From the NCBI GenBank assembly GCA_030146385.1, contig JASLBX010000300.1, positions 1 through 6,453 of the forward strand: a DNA stretch of 6,453 bases, written 5' to 3'. The position numbers and the translations under genes are program-made. The notes under the pieces were generated by a model. It was not told the DNA's origin. It was given only the letters and a program-made list of their open reading frames with translations, and did not search any database. Below are positions 1-4,722 of this stretch, piece by piece; the stretch's first letter is position 1; each line of letters begins with the position of its first letter. This DNA comes from Jiangellaceae bacterium (GTDB lineage Bacteria > Actinomycetota > Actinomycetes > Jiangellales > Jiangellaceae).

Positions 1-347
1 ATGTGATCGATCCGGATGGCTTCGAGCTCGCGGTTGCCGAGCGAACCCGTCGTATGGAGCAGGGTTACGGGGACGCGGTGTTGCTCGAGTCGCTGCGGTC
101 GATCGTGCGGTACTACGCGGTGCCGCCGTGGCGGTCGGCCTGGAGCGATGCGCGGGAGGTGCGGTGCCCGACACTCGTGGTGCTGGGTATTCGCGACACC
201 CTCGTCGGCTCGTCGACCGCGAAGCGGTGGCGGCGTACCGTCCCGCGGGCCCGGGTCGTGACACTGCCGTCCACCGGCCACGTGGCGATGATGGAGAGCC
301 CCGCCGAAGTCGCGTCCATCATCCGCACCTACCTTGCGCCGGAATGA
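1..347 (+). CDS. Alpha/beta hydrolase, C-terminal fragment (5' end outside window)
   Basis: The first complete codon is GTG at 3, but this is probably internal: the fragment of about 114 residues is only the last third or so of an alpha/beta hydrolase. What is visible fits the family's C-terminal half. A hydrophobic strand reading CPTLVVLGIRD ends in the likely acid residue, Asp at 195-197. The segment STGHVAMMESP then carries the likely catalytic His at 279-281 and is followed by the usual final helix (PAEVASIIRTYL). The nucleophile elbow (GxSxG) would lie upstream of the window, so esterase, lipase, haloperoxidase-like or C-C hydrolase activity cannot be told apart. The TGA stop (345-347) lies inside the left arm of the palindrome at 341-398. 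The next gene, moeZ, is on the same strand but about 157 bp away with its own promoter candidate, so co-transcription is not required. The family call is fairly secure; the substrate is unknown. Confidence 0.8.
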   Translation, partial: VIDPDGFELAVAERTRRMEQGYGDAVLLESLRSIVRYYAVPPWRSAWSDAREVRCPTLVVLGIRDTLVGSSTAKRWRRTVPRARVVTLPSTGHVAMMESPAEVASIIRTYLAPE

Positions 348-398
348 TCAGGTAAAGAGGGGAATCCGCGCGGATTCCATGCTCTACATGATCATTCC
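341..398. repeat. 58-nt nested imperfect palindrome after the hydrolase; terminator or operator candidate
   Basis: The segment is symmetric about one axis between 369 and 370. The core, 361-378, is a perfect 18-bp palindrome (GGAATCC-GCGC-GGATTCC). The outer arms, GGAATGATCA at 341-350 and TGATCATTCC at 389-398, are a perfect 10-bp inverted repeat. Between them, 352-354 pair with 385-387 and 356-357 with 382-383. In all, 24 of 29 positions pair, plus one G-T wobble. Transcribed, it would fold into one long hairpin starting inside the hydrolase stop codon, which suits a transcription terminator or an mRNA 3'-end protector. There is no T-tract, so a classic intrinsic terminator is not shown. 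The perfect core could instead be a binding site for a dimeric repressor. It lies upstream of the moeZ promoter candidate. Confidence 0.75.
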
Positions 399-439
399 AG
401 CTGACGCGGGCGGGTTCTCAGTAGCTGGACGCCGTGACC

Positions 440-466
440 GGGAATTGGACAGAACGTGGCACCGTT
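440..466 (+). promoter_or_regulatory. SigR/SigH-type (thiol-oxidative stress) promoter candidate for moeZ
   Basis: GGGAAT at 440-445 is followed by exactly 18 nt and then GTT at 464-466. This matches the known ECF consensus of Streptomyces SigR and mycobacterial SigH (GGAAT, about 18 nt, GTT). Transcription would start around 472-476, giving a leader of about 30 nt before the GTG at 505. I recall moeZ/moeB homologues being listed in SigR and SigH regulons, which supports the call, but that is memory rather than a search. No convincing housekeeping -35/-10 pair was found in the same spacer. Confidence 0.6.
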
Positions 467-491
467 GGCGGAGTAGAACCACACACCTACC

Positions 492-496
492 GGAGA
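492..496 (+). promoter_or_regulatory. Ribosome binding site that fixes the moeZ start
   Basis: GGAGA lies 8 nt before the GTG at 505. The frame stays open upstream as far as 334, so this site, together with the N-terminus it gives (SLPPLVEPA), decides the start. Confidence 0.7.
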
Positions 497-504
497 CTGT
501 CACC

Positions 505-1695
505 GTGTCCCTGCCACCGCTGGTCGAGCCCGCGTCCGAGCTGAGCGTCGACGAGGTCCGCCGCTATTCGCGTCACCTGATCATTCCCGACGTCGGCATG
601 GCCGGGCAGAAACGGCTGAAGAACTCCCGTGTCCTGGTGATCGGCGCCGGCGGCCTCGGGTCGCCTGCCCTGATGTACCTCGCCGCTGCCGGTGTCGGCA
701 ACCTCGGAGTCATCGACTTCGACGTGGTCGACGAGTCGAACCTGCAGCGCCAGGTCATCCACGGGCAGTCGGACGTCGGGACGCCGAAGGCGCTGTCCGC
801 CAAGGCGAGCGTCGCTGAAATCAACCCGTATGTGAACGTGGTCGTCCACGAGGAGCGCCTCGACAACGACAACGTCATGCGCATCTTCAGCGAGTACGAC
901 CTCATCGTTGACGGCACCGACAACTTCGCCACGCGCTACCTGGTCAACGACGCGGCGGTGCTGCTCGGCAAGCCGTACGTCTGGGGTTCGATCTACCGCT
1001 TCGACGGGCAGGCGAGCGTGTTCTGGGCCGAGCACGGGCCGTGCTACCGCTGCCTCTACCCCGAGCCGCCGCCGCCCGGCATGGTTCCGTCCTGCGCCGA
1101 GGGTGGTGTGCTCGGCGTACTGTGCGCGTCGGTCGGGTCGATCCAGGTCACCGAGGCGATCAAGCTGCTCACCGGTGTGGGCGAGCCACTGCTCGGCCGC
1201 CTGATGGTGTACGACGCGCTGGAGATGTCGTACCGGACGGTCAACGTACGCAAGGACCCCAACTGCGCCATCTGCGGCGAGAACCCGACGGTCACCGAGC
1301 TGGTCGACTACGAGGCGTTCTGCGGCGCGATCAGCGAGGAGGCCGCCGACGCCGCGGTCGACTCGACCATCTCGGTGCGGCAGCTTGCCGACTGGCTGGA
1401 CGAGCGCGAGCACGGCGACCGCGACTTCGTCCTGGTCGACGTCCGGGAGCCCAACGAGTACGAGATCAACCGCATCCCCGGCGCGGTGCTGATGCCGAAG
1501 GGCGAGTTCCTGACCGGCGAGGCGCTCGAGAAGCTGCCTTCGGACAAGCAGGTCGTCCTGCACTGCAAGAGCGGCGGACGCTCGGCCGAGGCGCTGGCCA
1601 TCGTGAAGGGCGCGGGGTACGGGGACGCCGTCCATGTCGGCGGCGGGGTCGCGGCCTGGGTCAACCAGATCGATCCGTCCCAGCCGTCCTACTAA
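505..1695 (+). CDS. moeZ: Adenylyltransferase/sulfurtransferase MoeZ (ThiF/MoeB domain plus rhodanese)
   Basis: A 396-residue cytoplasmic enzyme that adenylates the C-terminal glycine of small ubiquitin-like sulfur carriers and then converts it to a thiocarboxylate. Known partners in actinobacteria include MoaD (molybdenum cofactor) and CysO (cysteine synthesis). The N-terminal E1-like domain (about 10-265) shows the nucleotide loop GAGGLGSP at 47-54, NLQRQ at 79-83 and DGTDN at 136-140. The Cys pairs of a structural zinc site are C180/C183 and C254/C257. C197 in PSCAEGGVLG sits where MOCS3/Uba4-type enzymes carry a conserved Cys. The rhodanese domain (about 287-394) has VLVDVREPNEYE and the active-site loop HCKSGGRS with C354. 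Both halves look intact and the length is normal for MoeZ. GTG 505 is chosen because GGAGA precedes it by 8 nt and the protein then starts like other MoeZ proteins. A SigR-type promoter lies upstream, so induction by disulfide stress is likely. Confidence 0.95.
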   Translation: MSLPPLVEPASELSVDEVRRYSRHLIIPDVGMAGQKRLKNSRVLVIGAGGLGSPALMYLAAAGVGNLGVIDFDVVDESNLQRQVIHGQSDVGTPKALSAKASVAEINPYVNVVVHEERLDNDNVMRIFSEYDLIVDGTDNFATRYLVNDAAVLLGKPYVWGSIYRFDGQASVFWAEHGPCYRCLYPEPPPPGMVPSCAEGGVLGVLCASVGSIQVTEAIKLLTGVGEPLLGRLMVYDALEMSYRTVNVRKDPNCAICGENPTVTELVDYEAFCGAISEEAADAAVDSTISVRQLADWLDEREHGDRDFVLVDVREPNEYEINRIPGAVLMPKGEFLTGEALEKLPSDKQVVLHCKSGGRSAEALAIVKGAGYGDAVHVGGGVAAWVNQIDPSQPSY

Positions 1696-1702
1696 CCCGG
1701 CA

Positions 1703-1717
1703 GGTGGGCTGCCCACC
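1703..1717 (+). terminator. Small hairpin just after moeZ
   Basis: GGTGGG at 1703-1708 and CCCACC at 1712-1717 form a 6-bp stem with a 3-nt loop, 7 nt after the moeZ stop. No T-run follows. It may assist the larger inverted repeat immediately downstream, but is weak on its own. Confidence 0.35.
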
Positions 1718-1720
1718 AGG

Positions 1721-1768
1721 TTTGTCCGTGCCGTACCACCCGCACGCGCCTGGTGCGGCACGCACAGG
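1721..1768. terminator. Long inverted repeat between convergent genes; bidirectional terminator candidate
   Basis: Positions 1727-1738 pair with 1751-1762 as 12 bp (one G-T wobble, 1734/1755) around a 12-nt loop. After a single C/C mismatch, 1723-1725 pair with 1764-1766, and 1721-1722 add two wobbles with 1767-1768. The structure fills the spacer of about 100 bp between moeZ (ending 1695, plus strand) and the minus-strand membrane gene (ending 1799), where a shared terminator is expected. The wobble pairs become A-C mismatches in the minus-strand RNA, so the hairpin is stronger for moeZ transcripts. It lacks a T-tract, which is common in actinobacteria. Confidence 0.55.
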
Positions 1769-1798
1769 CATGCTGAACGTGATCGAACGGCAGCGCGG

Positions 1799-4198
1799 TT
1801 AGAGGATGTTGCGGCGCTGAAGCTGGGTCCAGAAGATCCAGCCGGGAAGGATCGGCACCCAGAAGGACACCAGCCGGAACAGCAGCACTGCCGGGACGGC
1901 CACCGCCGTCGCCACCCCGATCGTGCTGATGCCGGCGGTCAGCGCCGCCTCGACGGCACCCAGCCCACCTGGCGTCGGGACGGCCATGCCGACGGTGTTC
2001 CCGACCATCTGGACGACCGCAAGCGCGGCGAAGTCCGGCTCGGCGCCCAGCGCGCGCACGCAGGCGTAGAAGCACGCGACCAGCGAGAGCGTCTGGAGCA
2101 GGATCCCACCGATGGCTTCAGCCAGCTTCCGGGGCTGGCCGAGCACGTCCAGCAGCCGGGGCAGGCCGCGCTGGGCGAACTCGCGCCACAGCGTCCTGGC
2201 GCGGACGCGGATCGGCGGCACCAGGATCAGCAGGCCACCGGCGACGACGACCGCCCCCGCCACGATCAATGCGGTCGAGGACGGACGCAGCCCCGCGGCG
2301 GCACCTGAACCCGACACGACACCCAGCACCGCGATCAGCGGAAGGGTGATGCCGACTGAGCCGACCTGGCTCGCCGCGATGCTGGCGGCCGCGAGCGGAC
2401 CCGGGACTCCCGCCTTCGTAAGCAGCCGGACGTTGATCGCGGTGATCCCTACTGTCGCGGGCGCGACCAGGCGGACGAATCCCAGCGAGACCTGAGCCCC
2501 CATCGCGTGCCTGAACTTGACCCGCTCGGGCACGAAGCCGAGCAGGGCGAACGTCGCGCCGACGTACTGCAAGCCCATCGCGACGACGGCGGCGGCAACC
2601 CAGCGCCAGTCGGCCCGCAGGAGCAGCTGCACGATCTCACGAGGCTCGGCGAATTGCGTCGCCACCAGGTACATCGCCGCGATCGCGCCGAGTCCTGTGA
2701 CGATGGACAGCGGACGGATCCGCTCCAGCCGGACCGTCTCTTCGGGCTCCCAGCCGACTTCGGAGATGACGCTGTCGCGCAGCTCCCCGAGCAGGCTCCG
2801 GCGCTCGCGAAGCCGCCGCCGAGTGGATCGAGCCAGCGCGATGGGCTGCAGCAGCGGCACCGCGCCGGCGACCGTCTCGGCGCCGAGCACCTTGATCGCG
2901 CTGTCAACCGCACGTCCTGCCCCGGCCACGAGCGCAACGCCGACCAGGGCCTGGGCGAGGTCTGTCCGGAAGGCGAGCTCCGGAGCCGCCACCTCGCCGC
3001 CGGACGGGTTGAGCAGCCAAACCTTCCCGTCGTCGCCGATCAGGATCGTCCGTCCGGACAGCCGGCGGTGCGCGACCTGGTTCTTGCGCAGGCGGGCGAG
3101 CTGCCGCCACAGGTCGTTCAGCATCTCGTCCGTGACTTCGTCACCGCTGAGCTTGGCCAGCGGCCGACCCGGTACGTGGTCGTGCACCAGCAGGGCGGCG
3201 TCCGTCCCGAGCCGCAGGACATTGCGCAGCGGGGGAGTGCGGGCGCCCGCCCGGTTGACCGCGAGCGACAGCAAAGCCAGCTGGTCGATCGCTCGCCGCA
3301 TGGTCACGGCCTGGCGCGGGAGGATCTCTTCACGGGTCCGCAGCTGGTCCAGGACCCTGACCAGGGCGCCGGCACCCTCGGTGTCGCGATCGAGAACGAG
3401 AACACCCAGTGGGCCCTTCGTGGTCTCGACGATGTACCGCCGGTGTTCTTCGACCGGATCCGCCCGGACGCTGGTGACCTCATGGCCGTGCTCACCGAGG
3501 ATCTCGGCGATCTGCCGGCCACCAGGGGCTACGGACGGTTGCCCGCTGACCATACGAACGGCGATCCCGACGATCCGGCCGATGGTCAGCGCGACCACCG
3601 TGCCCGCGACGCTGGCCCGGCCCTCGAGCAGATCCACGGCGAAGCTGCCGATGATTGCGAACAGGGCCGCCTGGTGGATCCGCCGCATGTCCAGCCGGGA
3701 GATCACGCTGACCACCGCGACAAGCAGCGCGGGATACGGCGGGACGGGACTGATGCCTTCGACATGGGTGATTGGTTCGAAGGCGTTCTGAACGGCCTCT
3801 GGGGTATCGGGTAGCAGCACGCCGCCGACCAGGCCGGCCGCGACCGCGGCCAGCAGCCCGGCGATGAGCAGTTCTACGGTCGTCCGGATTCGACCTCGAA
3901 GCATCAGGATGACCACGAGAACAGGCGGCAGCGCGATGCCTACGAGCTGGGCCGCCGTCTTCAGCAGCCCGATCAGCGCACCGGGGATCCACTGGCCGAG
4001 GCCGTGCAGGTCGGTGGCCAGGCCGGTGAAGCTACCTTCGGCGAACACCGCGAGCAGGACGACCGTGGTGAGGACCGAGCCCCAGAGCAGCAGCCGCAGG
4101 CCATCGATCGGCCGCCGGGTACGCCGGGGCAGGGGCGGCTCCTCGACGGGGACGTCCCCCGTCTGAACCTCCCTGTTGTTAGCCTGCGCTTCGGTCAT
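1799..4198 (-). CDS. Membrane protein: degenerate kinase-like domain between membrane blocks, C-terminal YbhN/LPG-synthase-TM (UPF0104) domain
   Basis: A 799-residue integral membrane protein in three parts. Residues 1-216 begin with a polar tail and hold several hydrophobic helices (about 33-53, 71-99, 106-129, 155-190, 196-216). Residues about 228-455 are soluble and read like an aminoglycoside-kinase/ABC1-like fold. Here VHDHVPGRPL (338-347) resembles a hinge region, HRRLSGRTILI (377-387) the catalytic loop and LLNPSG (395-400) the metal loop, yet the usual catalytic residues look absent. Residues about 496-793 hold eight or so helices and PTPGGLGAVEA (741-751), the signature of the LPG_synthase_TM/YbhN family. 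No GNAT-like lysyl-transferase domain is present, so annotation as lysylphosphatidylglycerol synthase would overstate it; a lipid-handling or flippase-like role is an inference. ATG 4198 is chosen because the frame opening at 4408 would overlap the divergent gene; ATG 4216 is an alternative. Neither has a strong Shine-Dalgarno site. It is convergent with moeZ. Confidence 0.85.
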   Translation of the reverse strand: MTEAQANNREVQTGDVPVEEPPLPRRTRRPIDGLRLLLWGSVLTTVVLLAVFAEGSFTGLATDLHGLGQWIPGALIGLLKTAAQLVGIALPPVLVVILMLRGRIRTTVELLIAGLLAAVAAGLVGGVLLPDTPEAVQNAFEPITHVEGISPVPPYPALLVAVVSVISRLDMRRIHQAALFAIIGSFAVDLLEGRASVAGTVVALTIGRIVGIAVRMVSGQPSVAPGGRQIAEILGEHGHEVTSVRADPVEEHRRYIVETTKGPLGVLVLDRDTEGAGALVRVLDQLRTREEILPRQAVTMRRAIDQLALLSLAVNRAGARTPPLRNVLRLGTDAALLVHDHVPGRPLAKLSGDEVTDEMLNDLWRQLARLRKNQVAHRRLSGRTILIGDDGKVWLLNPSGGEVAAPELAFRTDLAQALVGVALVAGAGRAVDSAIKVLGAETVAGAVPLLQPIALARSTRRRLRERRSLLGELRDSVISEVGWEPEETVRLERIRPLSIVTGLGAIAAMYLVATQFAEPREIVQLLLRADWRWVAAAVVAMGLQYVGATFALLGFVPERVKFRHAMGAQVSLGFVRLVAPATVGITAINVRLLTKAGVPGPLAAASIAASQVGSVGITLPLIAVLGVVSGSGAAAGLRPSSTALIVAGAVVVAGGLLILVPPIRVRARTLWREFAQRGLPRLLDVLGQPRKLAEAIGGILLQTLSLVACFYACVRALGAEPDFAALAVVQMVGNTVGMAVPTPGGLGAVEAALTAGISTIGVATAVAVPAVLLFRLVSFWVPILPGWIFWTQLQRRNIL

Positions 4199-4283
4199 CG
4201 ATGCCGATCGTTCCATGTGACTGGTGTGTGCGCGGTGACTACCCGCCAGAACGTGTCGAGCGGGCACCGGCAGGATGGCGTCC

Positions 4284-4607
4284 GTGGATGATGAGTACGT
4301 CGAGGCGATGCTCTCACTCGTCGAATCCATCCCGCCCGGCCGCGTGATGTCGTACGGCTCGGTCGCCGAGGTCGTCGGCGCGTCGCTGGAGCGGGGCGGA
4401 CCCCGCATCGTCGGTGCGGTGATGGCGAACTACGGCAGCGCGGTCCCGTGGTGGCGGGTCGTCACCGCATCGGGACGCCTGCCGCCCGGCCACGAGGTGG
4501 CGGCCCGGCGCGAACTCATCGCCGAGGGCTGCCCGCTGACCGCCGACGGAGAGCGGGTCGACATGCGCCGTGCCGCCTGGACGCCCTCCCGTGATCATCG
4601 TCGCTGA
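4284..4607 (+). CDS. Alkyltransferase-like (ATL) DNA-binding protein, MGMT family without the reactive Cys
   Basis: A 107-residue protein matching the C-terminal DNA-binding domain of O6-alkylguanine-DNA alkyltransferases. From the GTG at 4284, PPGRVMSYGSVAEVVG contains Tyr24, the likely phosphate/base-flipping Tyr. PRIVGAVM contains Arg41 at the Arg-finger position. The active-site motif, normally PCHRV, reads PWWRVV with Trp56 in place of Cys. Known ATL proteins with this replacement cannot accept the alkyl group; they bind and flip O6-alkylguanine and hand it to nucleotide excision repair. Some residues on the carboxyl side match the wing region (LPPGHEVAARRELIAEG). GTG 4284 is preferred because AGGA ends 8 nt upstream; ATG 4275, three codons earlier, is possible but has no well-spaced ribosome site. 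It is divergent from the membrane-protein gene and just upstream of adnA, so it belongs with a DNA-repair neighbourhood. I found no clear promoter in the spacer at 4199-4283. Confidence 0.9.
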   Translation: MDDEYVEAMLSLVESIPPGRVMSYGSVAEVVGASLERGGPRIVGAVMANYGSAVPWWRVVTASGRLPPGHEVAARRELIAEGCPLTADGERVDMRRAAWTPSRDHRR

Positions 4608-4618
4608 GACGTCATGCA

Positions 4619-4649
4619 ACGGCCCAAAACAACAATGATCAAGGGCCGT
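4619..4649 (+). terminator. GC-rich hairpin after the alkyltransferase-like gene
   Basis: ACGGCCC at 4619-4625 and GGGCCGT at 4643-4649 form a perfect 7-bp stem around a 17-nt, A-rich loop containing TGATCA. It starts 11 nt after the upstream stop codon and precedes the adnA promoter candidate, as expected of a terminator that isolates adnA. No T-run follows, and the loop is long, so termination is uncertain. Confidence 0.45.
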
Positions 4650-4665
4650 GTCGGGGGTCCGCGGG

Positions 4666-4689
4666 TTGTCGGAGGGGCATGGTGTGATG
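4666..4689 (+). promoter_or_regulatory. PafBC/RecA-NDp-like DNA-damage promoter candidate for adnA
   Basis: TTGTCGGAG at 4666-4674 matches the published RecA-NDp element TTGTCRGTG at eight of nine positions. It is followed by exactly 8 nt and then TGTGAT at 4683-4688, where the consensus has TAnnnT. This unusually short spacing characterises LexA-independent, PafBC-dependent promoters of actinobacterial repair genes. Transcription would start near 4695, a short distance before the adnA starts. The G at the second -10 position is the weak point. No LexA box (TCGAAC-N4-GTTCGA type) is seen in the 4608-4713 spacer. Confidence 0.5.
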
Positions 4690-4722
4690 GGTGCCCGATA
4701 GCCGAGGTAGGGGGTGACCACG

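Noticed and set aside
334..504. Upstream extension of moeZ to the ATG at 334 (57 extra residues)
   Set aside because: It overlaps the hydrolase end, would be translated through the palindrome, contains the promoter candidate, and has no relation to the MoeZ N-terminus; GTG 505 has a good ribosome site.
578..587. Third copy of TGATCATTCC inside moeZ
   Set aside because: It encodes LIIP of the conserved MoeZ segment RHLIIPD, so coding constraint explains it better than repeat spread.
487..1761. Long open frame antisense to moeZ
   Set aside because: Its protein is low-complexity (rich in Val, Asp, Arg, Leu) with no recognisable domain; moeZ on the other strand has all family motifs. It is a by-product of GC-rich codon use.
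2507..3814. Plus-strand open frames of over 400 codons opposite the membrane-protein gene
   Set aside because: Two different frames are both open there and neither product has a recognisable fold; the minus strand carries a coherent membrane protein with family signatures.
4199..4283. Promoters in the divergent spacer between the membrane gene and the alkyltransferase-like gene
   Set aside because: I looked for sigma-70-like, SigR-like and RecA-NDp-like boxes on both strands; nothing had both boxes with acceptable spacing (for example TCGACA and TAGTCA on the minus strand are only 12 nt apart).
4199..4408. N-terminal extension of the minus-strand membrane protein to 4408
   Set aside because: It would overlap the 5' end of the divergent alkyltransferase-like gene, and the added 70 residues are Ser/Thr/Pro-rich with no domain.
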